DNA from: Brachyhypopomus gauderio
Lineage: Eukaryota; Chordata; Actinopteri; Gymnotiformes; Hypopomidae
Direction: 5' to 3'
Assembly: GCF_052324685.1 (NCBI RefSeq)
Contig: NW_027506902.1
Location: forward strand, 624,771 to 688,770
Length of the DNA: 64,000 bases
A program made the position numbers and the translations under genes. Of this stretch, positions 9,340 to 20,291 are shown in pieces. The notes under the pieces were generated by a model that saw only the letters and a list, made by a program, of their open reading frames with translations, was not told the origin of the DNA and ran no database searches. Each line of letters starts with the position of its first letter. Position 1 is the stretch's first letter.

Positions 9340-9923
9340 ATTTGGGACATGGCAGCACAGCTCATGTTCGGCAGAGAGCACACCCGTGGATCTGCGCACA
9401 CCCATGGAGCTGGCCTTTGGGGCCCCACATGGGGCAGGCAGTGGAGACCAGCAGTCGCACCGGTATGTGCAGCTGGCTCAAGAACACCAGGGGGATGCTT
9501 GTGGTCGGCAGAAGACTGCCTACGGCTCCCAGTGCCAAGGTGATCCTCCTGCCCCAGGGGTACTGGTCTGGCTCTACAACCCACGACGACGACAGGGGCG
9601 CTGCCCCAAGCTCCAGTCCCACTGGGAGGGCTCCTGTGAAATCCTGAGCCGCCTGGGGGAAGTGGTGTATCGAGTGCGGTCAGGAAGGTGCATTTTGGTG
9701 GTGCACCGGGACCGAACCGTCTCACTCCATATCGGCCCTGCCAGCGAGACATTAATGGCTCTAATCCCCCTAAGGACATCCCGCACGCTGGCCCAGACAC
9801 AGACCCAGCGCTGCCGAGAGCTCAAGAGAGACCACATCGGTTCAGGAGGACCCCTGCTCACTTGAGAGACTTTGTCCGGGCTCTGTGGGTCACCGGGGCA
9901 GTTGACCCTTCAGGGAGGGGCAA
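9340..9923 (+). pseudogene. Ty3/gypsy integrase C-terminal remnant (U1)
   Basis: The frame contains LMFGRE, then after a broken stretch a tail reading GVLVWLYNPRRRQGRCPKLQ, HWEGSCEILSRLGEVVYRV and VVHRDRTVSLH. This is the usual order at the end of fish gypsy integrases. A 1-bp deletion relative to U2/U6 (CCATATCGG against CCATTATCGG) shifts the frame after VSLH. A purine tract (AGGGAGGGGCAA, to 9923) ends it, so 3' LTR sequence probably starts at TGTATCG. No other pol parts remain. Confidence 0.7.
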
Positions 9924-10804
9924 TGTATCGCCTGCCAATAGGTGAACTCTGGGCCGGGTCTGTGAGGCCAGAGCCATATAGAGAGAGAGTCGCGACAACT
10001 CCGTTCACTCCAATGGACCAGTTTTTTTACAGCAATGGCGGATCGTGGAGCCTGTCAATAGTTCCCGGAAGTTGGCAGCAAATACGAGCAGCGCAGTCAA
10101 ACTGGAGCAGTGGACCATCATATACTTTTACAGGTTAGTACGCTTAAAAAATCTGATTGTGTATTATAAGGACATCAGAATCAAATTAACATGTGCATTA
10201 AAATGTGCATTAAAGCATTTTAGTGAATTATCTACCTCTTAATAAGCAGATTTAGGGAACTAAATCTATGCTAAGACAACGCGAATACGGTTAGACAGCC
10301 TATTATTTGTAAATTCCTCTCTTAATGCCATTTCACCTAAACGCGATGTTTTTGCGGGGTAGCTAAATATTGTTTAAATATAACATTTGAGTGTGATTGT
10401 AGAGAGTGTTGGGTCGTGGGGGTGAAATGAGTCCCAGTCTTGTTAGAATAAAGCCAATCAGATTTTAAAAGCTCAGGACGGCTCCAAAAGATGTTGATAT
10501 TGATGTTGATGATATCCATTTTGGAGTACCAGCTAACGTTTTATTTCCTTTTATTTTATTTATTTATCCTTTTATTTATTTTATTTAAATTTATTTTATT
10601 TTGCTTTTTATTTTGTTTTATTTATTTTTATTTTATTTTATTAACGTACTTCCTCAATTTTTGAAACTACTAGATATAAAAGACATATACTATTTAGTGT
10701 GATTAAGTTTTAAATATTCTATCACTTAAAGAAATAATATAATTATTAGGAGTTCATACTTATTATACCTGTGTCACCTCTAACACTATAGCTGTGATAA
10801 GCAG
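9924..10804. other. Probable gypsy LTR remnant and AT-rich low-complexity stretch (U1)
   Basis: From TGTATCG (9924) the sequence looks like LTR-derived DNA, but its far end cannot be fixed. A CCGGAAGT ETS-type site lies near 10067. From 10539 to 10642 is a TTTTA/TTTAT low-complexity run. I see no gene on either strand. Confidence 0.4.
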
Positions 10805-11533
10805 CTATGGGCCCTGCCCTGTCTTTACAGGTCCAGTGGTGCATCGTAGTGCAGGGGGCTTCCTCTTTCTGAGTGCGGGGCGATGCACAAAAATGGTGGG
10901 AACAGCATCTGCTCTCAGCCTAGTCTTGCCCTGTTTGGTTTTGATGAACTGGTCTGCCTCAAAATGTGCCTGCAGAGTGATGTGAGTTTACTCCTCACAC
11001 ATGACAACTCAGTTTTGTCTACCCATATACACATCCCATAGTGGGTGAATACACAGTATTAGAGAACACTTACTGGATACGTATACACGTACAAAAAACA
11101 ACCAAGGATGTGCAACAAGTTCAAATTCATATCACATCAATACTCATAATAATCATTTTCTCCTGTCTTTTTCTCCTCTCTCTCTTTAAGCCAAAGAACC
11201 ATAGGGGATTCAATGGAGCCTGCAACTAGATGGCACCCTCACCCTGCACCGGAGTCTGTCTGGAGTCTTTGATTTTTTTTGTTCACTATTCTGTATTTTA
11301 ATAAATCAGGCATTAAGCTTTCCAATAGTGTGTTTATTGTGAAAAGTGCAAATGCAGTGTTTGATGATTACCTCACATATATATTTGCTGTTGTAATCTT
11401 TAGTGAGGGTAAGATTGCTCCTGCTTAGTTGAGACAACCATTTATTTCTCCTCTCAGTTACAGTGGGGAAACCATACATTTTTGCTCCTTTCTCTGATCG
11501 ATTGGAGCATCCCCATGCAGCACAGCAAACCAT
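10805..11533 (-). CDS. Array gene B, copy 1: THAP-domain protein (108 aa, two exons)
   Basis: Minus-strand exon 1 is 11533-11372 (ATG in a strong context, ACCATGG) and exon 2 is 10969-10805 (stop TAG). The intron has donor GAG|GTAATC and acceptor CTCTGCAG. Together they form a complete THAP zinc finger: C4-x4-C9 (MVCCAAWGCSNR), Phe-Pro at 22-23, Trp 32 (RRNKWL), then Cys-Glu-Ala-His-Phe across the exon junction (C53, H56), and the closing AVPTIF box near residues 76-81. All C2CH ligands and the invariant P, W, F, P are present. THAP domains bind DNA in a zinc-dependent way and are shared by host THAP proteins and P-element transposases. Only a short basic tail (HRPALRKRK) follows. A GT at 10828 could splice to further exons that I could not find. 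A pyrimidine-rich AG just upstream of the ATG suggests a 5' UTR intron. The gene is convergent with gene A. Confidence 0.75.
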
Positions 11534-11541
11534 GGTAGACA

Positions 11542-12036
11542 CTACACAAACAACACGGAGGAAAGGACACAGAAAAACTTCTTGACATGATATTCATATT
11601 TGAGATTATTAGAGATTTATTTAATGAATGAATTGCTGTAAATAAGTGTGTATTAAAAAGACAAGATATATATAATTTATCAATGTATTTTAATATGTCA
11701 TATACTGTCTGGATGTAAATGTAATGTGTTTTAATGTACCCTTTTAAAGCATACTTCTGCGCAATGAAGTCAAAGAAACATTTCCTTCTGTCAGAAAATG
11801 TACATTAGTCATTTAGATTACTTAGGTCCCCAATACCATGGGGTTACAGAAATCACCATGATATAAAGATATGTTAATGTTAAAAAATTAATCTAATCTG
11901 AATTTCTAACCCCTTCCTGTCCCTCTAAATATATAAATGAACGTAATATATAACAATTATAAAACAATCAAAGCATTGAACAGCAATGTGCTCCAACATT
12001 GGCCTAAAGTTGGTCGCTATATACCAACGCATTAAC
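11542..12036. other. Region upstream of THAP gene to the unit end (U1)
   Basis: This AT-rich stretch shows no coding frame on either strand. Pyrimidine-rich minus-strand sequence just upstream of the THAP start could be a 3' splice site (exon from 11541). I see no clear TATA box or CpG-rich promoter. The stretch ends at the unit junction, ATACCAACGCATTAAC|AACTATGG. Confidence 0.45.
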
Positions 12037-12873
12037 AACTATGGACATCTGGGTGGTGGGTTGGTGTTGTGTGGCATTTGTGTGTTTTTTGTAATTGATG
12101 TGTGTTGCTGGACAAGTGAATTTCCCCTTGGGGATTAATAAAGTATCATCTAATCTAATCTAAACTAATCTCGAACTAGAGACCCTGATGATCCAGTTCT
12201 ATACAGCGATCATCGAGTCCATCCTCACCTCATCCATAACCACCTGGTTTGGTTCCTCTACATCACAAGAAAGAGCCAGACTCCAGCGCATCATCAGACC
12301 AGCAGAGAAGATCATTGGATGTAACCTGCCAACGCTGCAGGAGATCCACACCAGCAGGGTGAGGAAACGCGCTCACAAAATTACAACAGACCCCTCACAT
12401 CCTGCACATCACCTCTTCCAGACTCTCCTCTCTGGTAGAAGACTAAGGACCATCAGAACCAGCACAAAACGACATGCTAACAGCTTCTTTCCCAGAGCTG
12501 TAGCTCTCCTCAACCACAGTGGACTCATCTGAGTCTTTAAACCAAATGGACTTAATTGCACTGAACAGGACATGTCTCTCACTTGCACTATGCTATTTTG
12601 CACAGCTGTACAATGTTAACATCATCCGCAACATCTACAACATTATTAAACATAAACCTACCTCAAGAACATCTGGATACATATATATTCGTACTCACAT
12701 ATTCATACTCACATGTGTACAGTACAGATTTTATATTTTACATTTTATATTGTCTTATGTCTTTTTTCTAGTACTAACTATATTCCAGAGTCTATTTATT
12801 GTTTATTGTACCTTTAGAGTTATGTTTGTCAACAGTGTGCACGTGTTACATGTCATACATGTGTTGCTCTCAC

Positions 12874-13196
12874 TGTCACGGTACGGCGGCCCCCTACTGG
12901 TCACCCCCGTCTACAGCAGCAGCTTGTCCTGTGGGTGTGGTGTTGTGTTCGTACAAGACATATATAGACGAACAAACGACCCTCAGGTGAGACGGATCGC
13001 GGGCTCCGCCCACCTGAGGGTCGTTTGTTCGTCTATATATGTCTTGTCTTTGTACCAGTTGACCGCTGGTTATTATATCCTTAATTCGGATCAGTTCACG
13101 GGTTTGGGTTTGCGCACTTCACATATTAAACCATCCTATTTCCCTGAGACTTGGCGTGATCGCTTCCATTTATTTTCGCTCACCCCACCCCTCACA
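12874..13196 (+). mobile_element. Solo LTR enlarged by a fold-back hairpin (U2)
   Basis: This copy is 323 bp against 296 bp in U1. The extra 27 bp come from an internal inverted duplication (next entry). It ends ...CCCCTCACA followed by AAGAC. The left AAGAC is missing. Confidence 0.75.
12953..13047. repeat. 37-bp perfect inverted repeat with inverted 21-nt loop (U2)
   Basis: The arms 12953-12989 and 13011-13047 are exact reverse complements. The 21-nt loop (12990-13010) is the reverse complement of the corresponding segment in U1. In U1 only a 9-bp CCCTCAGGT/ACCTGAGGG pair exists. Extension of a short pair into a long perfect one with the loop flipped is the mark of a replication template switch. 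Shared with U3 and U7. Confidence 0.9.
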
Positions 13197-13746
13197 AAGA
13201 CAAATTCCTAGTATGTTTAACATACCTGGCAAAATAAAGAGATTCTGATTCTGATTCTGATCTGAATCATTTTTTGCCAATACATTTAGCCACATTTTGA
13301 TTTTTTGGGGATTTAGTGCCTCATCTGAGATAAAAAAAAAAACACTTCATACTTTCATATCAAAGGTCAAACGTTTGCTCAAAACAACATTGGTTCTCTT
13401 CGGCTGCTTAGGCCAGTACGTGTTTGAACCTGCAATCTCCGCTTGCAGCTAGATTTAAATAATTGTTTTTATTAGTCTGGCATGCATAAAAAGTCAAATG
13501 GTTTAATATTTCTGATTAAAATCTTTTTAAGATTCCACATATGTTTTCTATAAAAATTGCCAAATTATATATAACAAATTGGGAGAATCTATTCTCTTTT
13601 CATTATAACAAGTAAGTTTTGTTCTGTTAAAAGAACCTTAAAACAAACAACTCTTAATATTTGAACAGTTAATTGCAATATAATGCCGTTCAGGCTACAA
13701 TGTAACTTGTATTGGATAAATAAATATAGGCAGTGATGTCAAAACC

Positions 13747-14155
13747 TTCAGGTTATTCCACAGCTATTTCCTTGTAGGAAATGTCTCAAAACAGTCTCAT
13801 CTATGAGTGAGTCTTGAAACAGACTGGAGAATAATTCAATGGGTACCTCACCCTGTGATTTCACCTCAAAATTCCCCATGAACATAGATGGGACCCCTTG
13901 GTAATCAATATCCTTGCATCTCCAGATTCTATTCCTACCTCTGACATTCTGTTTTCTTTGATAATTATTTAAACCTCCCTCATTTCCTTTGTCCCCTTCC
14001 TCGATTTGTTCTTTTTTGCTTTTTTTCCCTTTGTCTCACATCTGGCTCATATTCTCCTTCGCTGATGTCACTGTCACTGTAAGTGGACTCTGACACACTG
14101 CCTACTGGAATATCCTCAATAACTTTATAGTGTGATGTTGATGATCTACACTTCC
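13747..14155 (-). pseudogene. piggyBac-like remnant, frameshifted (U2)
   Basis: This matches the U1 remnant, but one extra T in the T-run near 14025 shifts the frame after EPDVRQREK. The WRCKDIDYQG and VPIELFSSLFQ segments are in another frame. Confidence 0.45.
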
Positions 14156-14268
14156 CTGGTTGAAAAACAACACAAACATGTGTACTATACTGCACTGTCA
14201 TTGAAATTTGAACCTTAATGGTGAGAAAGAACAGTCAAAGCAGTTGGGTATGGTATCAGACAAGAGTA

Positions 14269-16039
14269 TGCAGAAGCGCCCCCTAGTGGGCCCGCCGGCG
14301 GGCCCAGCTCCTTTACGGCGATATAAAACATATTAAACATTAATGAATCTCCGAACAAAAGCGCTTAAATCAAAATTTCCTATCCCATCTACATGCCTAC
14401 CGAGTTTCAGCCGTCTACGTGCAGCCGATCGCGAGATATCCGGCTTTGAAGTTGACCACAAAAGTGCACCCCGCGAGGGGGTCTCCCGACATATCCGTTT
14501 ACAAAACATATTTATGTTGTGAAATGTCTTAATGTTTTGTCACCTAAAAATCGTTTACTAATAAGGCTTTAATTTAAGACCTTAACAGCGTAGATCCGTT
14601 GTGGTTAAGTACCTTAAAAAGCTTGCTCACCTCACTGCAAAATTTTCCAAAATCCGCTTCCTGAATGAGACACTCCGACAAATCTGCCCCCTAAGCGTCA
14701 CAGAAGCATTCTTAACGCTGATTTGACCCCTCATTACAAAGCTGCAGCGGTTCTGCTTTGATTTGAGTGGTTTTTATTGGTCTAAAGTGGGGTAGTGACT
14801 TTGAATGACAGGTTTTACAACCTCTCCCACGGCGAGGTGCGAAGGGGAGGGGGGGAGGGTGAACCAATAAGCCCACAGAGACAAGCTGGCGCCTCAGAAG
14901 TGATTGAAAGCTGTTCTAACCAATAGTGTACATCCTTCCGAAGCTAACCAGCCCTCATATGACATGATTGGTCAAGTATATTTTTAAATTGAGCCCTCGG
15001 AAACTGGCGCTTCATTTCCAATTTCGGCCGCTAGCATAGCAACATAAGCTAACCCTTTGCTAACCTAAGCTAAGCTCCCCAGAACACACTGTTCGGCGAA
15101 ACTGAAGCAGCCATGGATTATTTTGTTCGTTTTTATGCGGATTGTGGATACTTTTGAACATAAACGGATTACTTTGTGTGGAATATATGAGCAATTTTCG
15201 GAATTTTCGCCAACCCGGAAGTGAGACGGTACACCGGCTACGACGCGATTCTACGTACTGTGAGTAACAATGGATAATTTTTCATAAGCGATATTGTACA
15301 AAATATATATTCTAATACTAAACATTAACTAAGCGTTAGATTATAAACAGTTTTAGAGCGTTTGAGTGCTGCAGCACTCTGTATCGTGTCGGATGCTACC
15401 GGAGTTGGCTACGGTAACCTAGCTTATGCTGTCGGACTATATTGGACATAAATATGATATCATAACGTTCATATTTGGACATGAAATTTAGTCATTGGAA
15501 TTTTCTGGTCTTGCTGTAATATGTGCAGCATTGTTGTTTGTCGTAGCTCCTCGGTTTCGTGTAAGGAATTTGTTGGCATGTTAGCTTAGTTGGCTAATGG
15601 TGTGTGTCGGGTGTGGCATATTTAGACATGGGTGTGGTGCACTTGACATACCTTGGATAAAGCTGAATAACTTTTCAATGCTTGCATGGATTTGCTCCAT
15701 TTTTTCTGTGTTGTTAGAAAAGACCCTAGCGAAATTTATTGTAATTTCTGATACCACATTTGAATAACTATGTGAATATACATTCCAGTCATGTTCAAGT
15801 TCAAGTCAGCATTTGTGACATTCCTGGCATATTAGCATCTGCAATAGAGGCTCTAAAATAAACCAAATTATGTGAATATGATATTGAAGTGTATTAATAT
15901 GTTCCCCCAACTGCCTACTTCAGTTTGAGCCATGAATGATAATTTTCCTATATGTACAACTTGAGATATCTAGTTTTAATGTGAACTATGTCAAAAATGT
16001 TAAAAATGGCCACCAGGCGTGCGAATCTGCAGTATAAGG
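14269..16039. mobile_element. Unclassified 1.77-kb insert, private to U2
   Basis: The insert replaces 9 bp (CAAAGTTTA) of the unit sequence between CAAGAGTA and TTAAAGAC. Only a weak TGCAGA-type inverted similarity is seen near the ends, and there is no clear target duplication. Inside: an 18-bp palindrome at 14288-14305 (GGGCCCGCCGGCGGGCCC); four CCAAT/ATTGG boxes at 14776, 14864, 14920 and 14967; then an exon-like stretch with ATG at 15113, a 14-codon frame and a donor-like CTACT|GTGAGT at 15259. The layout looks like a promoter and first exon rather than a simple MITE. I see no transposase. It may be a transposon fragment or a duplicated genomic segment. Confidence 0.6.
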
Positions 16040-17437
16040 TTAAAGACAATAGACAGAAAAATAGAAAGATGGATCGATCCAGAGATCTCCGTTACACACA
16101 CTCAAGAGCATCTGCAAGAGAAAGCTGCCCCCCTCTAACAGACCATAGTTTTTATACTATTTTGCTACATGATTACATCATATTCCATGTCATGAGTGAA
16201 GCAGGCTAGGTCTCATTGGTGGCCAATGTGAGGTGAGGTGATGGGGTGAGGTATCACAACCATCACTTCATCCCTGCCAGGGTCATTTGGCCAAGGTCTC
16301 CTTGTTCCTCCGGTCCGTCAGATGCACCATTCTGATGCAGCTCATCCTCATCTACAGACTAGAGATCTTCAGGGCTGTCTGTCTTCATCTCACAAAGAGT
16401 GGCTTCACACACAATTTACTACTTTATTACTAGAGAGAGTGCCTACAAGCATGTAAGGCATACAATGATCAATGTGTACTAGGCCTAAAATATGTTCAAT
16501 ATATACCTTAATAACGTGATTTCCATTCTACTCACTAAGTGTAATCAATACATGTGTATATTGATGAATATTACAGAAGGACAATATGATTTTTTCACCT
16601 ACAGTACACACACACACACACATACACACACACACAAATGTTCTTAGATTTTGCTTCTTTTTAGGCAATAAAAATGGCAAATTTTATATTGGTTTCTATT
16701 TACAGCAACAACACATTTTGTACAAATTTTCTATTATTATTTATACAAACGACCTCTATGACATGGTACATCGTTCAACGTATTGCCATTATTGCATAAT
16801 GTCCACATATGTGGACACTTGATTTATGAGGTAAAAATCCTTAGATGTTAAAATTCCAATCTGTGCAAATGATGACAAATTCCGGATGACAAATGATGAC
16901 AAATTCGGATGACAAATTCCAATCTGTGCAAAATCACCAATTGGCAAAAGCTGTTATAATAATCATATTGAGATAACTGGTATAATAAACTAATTATAAA
17001 GTACTGCCTGGGACTTAACTATGAGCACAAGAGAAGACAAATGTTTTTTTCTCTTTTTTAATTTAATCTATTTAAATTCATGTGGTTAAACAACTTTATG
17101 ATATGATGCCTGGGTCGCGGCTTCAGCCACTTGCATCACAGATACTTCCACACCAACAAGACTATGGGACCAGAACAGCAGCAGTTTTTCTGCCTGAGAA
17201 CCAGTGATTCTGTGCTGGAAAAGTGTGGCAGCTCAGTATTTTGGCAGCAGCAATGAAGAAACTGCTTAGCGTTAGGTCTTTATAAAAAGCAAAAACATTC
17301 CCATATACAGTTTAGATCTGCGTCCGTTTTATGAGATGTCCTAATTTGAATGTATAACAGTATTTCCCTTATCTGTAAAATGCAATGGATAAATTTTATG
17401 CAAGCCAGGATAGTGAGGCTAGCGCATGGAATGCCTA

Positions 17438-17483
17438 TGACGTCATGAGCATTGTGACGTCATACATGGTAGACTATATAAAT
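17438..17483 (+). promoter_or_regulatory. Array gene A promoter (U2)
   Basis: CREs TGACGTCA lie at 17438-17445 and 17455-17462, and a canonical TATATAAAT at 17475-17483. Predicted non-coding exon 1 ends at 17681 (CATCG|GTAAGT). Confidence 0.7.
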
Positions 17484-19157
17484 CGCCCTTCATTCTGAAA
17501 ATACGCCAGTGTAGGCGAATTCTCCTAACAGCTGACAGCAAGCAGATATTATCAACTGTAATTAAGAGCATAATTTATTCATTCCTAATTGTTATAACTG
17601 AGCTAATAGGACAATCTATTCAGTGTTATAGGCATAGAGGAAAGAATCCAGTTAAAATCTTATCCAACTGACGCTTCATCGGTAAGTGCGAATTCAGCTA
17701 TTTGCTTTGCTAAATGTTTACTTAGAATGTTTGTAATAGCAGAGGTTGGCCGTTTGTTTAAGTGGCAACCTAGCACAGAGTCAAATGGCTAGATTGTGTT
17801 AAATAGCTTGCTTTATCGATAGTGATTTATAGTGTGTTATTTAAGCAATAGAACACGAGAGGGAGTGATTTGGTCGTAGGCACGAGCCGAAGTCTTATGT
17901 GTATATGCCATTGCTTGGCAACGCGTCCGCCGAGTGATACAGGTTTAGTGTGATACAGGTTTAGTGTGAGAATGGTGCTGTTCCAGAGACCGGTCTCTGT
18001 GCTGTTCTCACAAATACCAGCACGGTTAGAACACTTCTCACCCAATCAGATTGTGAGGTCGGAACTAACTGTTGTATAATAGGTAATATATTCAGCGAGC
18101 AACTTCTTAAACGTCGAAATGCTTAAATCATTTGTTTATGTAAAGAGATTAATGTATTGCCGTGTAGTGTTTATAATGAAGCGATTACGTATGTGCGACA
18201 TGGACACTGCGTGGGAGAGCGTGCAGAAACGCTAAATATTTGTGATTGGGCTGAGGCGCGAACCTGGAGACAGGCATATTGCTTGTGGAGTAGGGTGCCA
18301 CAATGCATTCATTTATTGTTTGCGTAGTTTGCGTTTAGATGCTGCAAAGAAAAGTTGTGAAGGTGTTCTCAGAAGTAACTGAAAAAGGAGCTAGTCAAAA
18401 CTGTGGTCATCATAAAACTTACTTTTCAGCTGGTTTTAGCTGCTCCCAACATTCTTCCCCGCGGTTCTCATAGGATTCCATTGCATGCGTTTTCTGAATT
18501 TGTAATGCGTTTACGAAATGTAGCATACATGTTGTTGAAGCGTTTGAGTAAAGTGATTTATGAACTTGTACAGCGTTCATTTATTTCTATCGCGATTATA
18601 AAATATATCACATGTCATTTTGATCAAACGATTCAACTATGTGCAGCGCGTTTTCCCCCATTTGCAGTGCGCTGTGTCTTCCCGGCTATCGTCTTCGCTG
18701 GAAGGACCATCATGTAGCCACATGCTAAAACTAGAGCACATTTCTTGATCACAAGATTTCTTTTCGTTTTAGGTTAATTGCATAAAAAAAGGACCGATTT
18801 AAATGTGAATATCTTTGGACTGGCTTGATAAAATTGGACAATTAAGGCATTTTTTTGTTATATTGTGCTGCATCTAATAAAACTATTTTAAATGTGATTA
18901 AGTAATGTTGAAAAAAATGTCCAAGTCACTACATCATGGATTTTACGTGGTGTGTTTGATTAGTGGCGTAGTGTGTAGGAGGTGCATTTGTCTTTGCTGA
19001 TGTGTGGTGTGTAGAGGTGTGCTGTGTTTAGAAGTGAGCTTGGAGGGATATGCAATGTACATATGAAATCTTAACTATTTGTTTACTCATATGTTGAGCT
19101 AATTAATGCAAATCTATTACTGTAACACTATTGTGTATTTTTATTTCTTTAGTTAAT

Positions 19158-19991
19158 ATGTTAATTATAAATAAGAACAACAACATGGATTCTGGACTAC
19201 TTGAGGACCCAGATATTTGGTGTGCGGAAATTGATGACATTAGCTGGATGATGGATCGCAATGTCACTACTTCATCTACTAGTGCACCACCTGAACCCTC
19301 CGTCAGGGCAGAGAGTGATGCACAGAATTTTGAAACAATCTCACTCAGTAGTGAAGACGACCCATCCTGCTCAGTAAGTGACACCTGCAACTTGGATCCA
19401 TCACTGAAGATCAGCTGGTTCGATTTGATTCTCAAGTCCCCAATTGTCAAATTTGGCTGGAAGGTGTTAAAGGTCCATTTTTCTAATACATTTCTTGAAA
19501 TTAATGTTCTGCTAGTCATGTTTTTCTGCTAGTCATCTCACATGTGGAGATGAACATTTTGGTAGTGAATTAACACTATACAATTCATAGCAATATATTT
19601 AAGTGTGTTCCCTAGATTCTTTCATACAGCATTTTGGAGGTCTCCTTTTGATTTTTGAATTTCTCTTAATGTTAGTTTCCATTGAAGCAAAATAAAGAAA
19701 GCCCAGAGAAGACAACAGGAGGTGACCTGCAAACTACTTTTCCTGAATCCTGTAAGTCTGTTGAAATGGTGTGTTGTAAGGGGGGGTGGAGTGGAAGTGT
19801 ACCATATTTTGAATATTTAATAATTAATCTTTAAATTAATTAATCTTAGTCTTAATAATTTTGTCTGATATTTTCCAGCTTCATGTAAAAACGCATCTCC
19901 TGTTAAGAAGCTTCCAAAGATGCTGTCGAGCATCTTTGCGGCCATCCCGAAGGCTTTTTGCTCCTGCTTGAAAGTCCAGCCAGAGGAGTGA
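19158..19991 (+). CDS. Array gene A, copy 2 (164 aa)
   Basis: Coding exons are 19158-19463, 19676-19751 and 19879-19991. The alternative stronger start is 19185. Relative to copy 1 a codon is removed in frame (AGIDDDIS becomes AEIDDIS), Ser becomes Asn in QNFE, and Met becomes Ile in SPIVKF. Exon 2 is the TFPES type. The exon 1 donor reads AAG|GTGTTA, a weaker match than the AAG|GTATGA of U1 and U3-U5. If it were not used, the frame would run into the intron and stop after about 26 codons. Otherwise the copy is intact. Confidence 0.6.
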
Positions 19992-20198
19992 AGTGGGCAG
20001 TCGTGGCCTGGCGGTTAGGGAACTGGTCTTGTGACCGGAGGGTTGTGGGTTCGATTCCCAGACCTAAGGCCATGACTGAGGTGCCCCTGAGCAAGGCCCT
20101 TAACCCTCAATTGCTCACTTGTATAAAAAATTAGATAAAAATGTAAGTCGCTCTGGATAAAGGCGTCTGCCAAATGCCATAAAATGTAAATGTGAAGT
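19988..20198 (+). mobile_element. tRNA-derived SINE (U2)
   Basis: The body is 19995-20191 between GTGAAGT duplications at 19988 and 20192, the left one again overlapping the gene A stop codon. Near-identical to U1 (tail AAAGGCGTCT instead of AAGGGCGTCT). Confidence 0.85.
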
Positions 20199-20291
20199 CC
20201 AGGGACCATCAAGTAGACTTCACCAGCAGTCAAGCTTCACAGAGCATCCCCACTAAAGCAACACACACATCTATACTGATGCTGCCATTGA

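Larger units (their letters stand above)
722..12036 (+). repeat. Tandem array unit U1 (11,315 bp; 9.2 kb without its private LTR retrotransposon)
   Basis: This is the first unit, defined from the aactatggacatctgg start to the same start in U2. It carries the full set of shared components plus one private insertion (3849-5931). Diagnostic states: solo LTR without hairpin, no Harbinger MITE, 7-G run in intron 2 of gene A, TATATTAAT instead of TATATAAAT in the promoter, and a piggyBac remnant one T shorter in a homopolymer and therefore open. Confidence 0.9.
12037..13260 (+). mobile_element. LINE A tail plus LINE B 3' fragment (U2)
   Basis: The LINE A tail is 12037-12172 and starts inside its 3' UTR. 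LINE B runs from about 12174 with its RT tail at 12188-12532 (Pro replaces Ser in RIIRPAEK) and ends in GATTCT repeats. The solo LTR interrupts it. Confidence 0.75.

Noticed and set aside
9279-9800. Long minus-strand frames over the gypsy region (for example 9279-9800, 30272-30730)
   Set aside because: They are antisense shadows of the GC-rich integrase tail.
10011-11270. Plus-strand spliced frame starting MDQFFYSNGG, using acceptors at 10830 and 11190
   Set aside because: It is broken by an early stop in U2 and U6 (GAAGTTAG), and the middle 'exon' is the reverse strand of THAP exon 2, which explains its openness.
18403-18717. 104-codon frame in intron 1 of gene A (MVIIKLTFQLVLAAP...)
   Set aside because: Open only in U2 and U6. 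Frameshifted in U1 and stopped in U3-U5. No recognisable domain.
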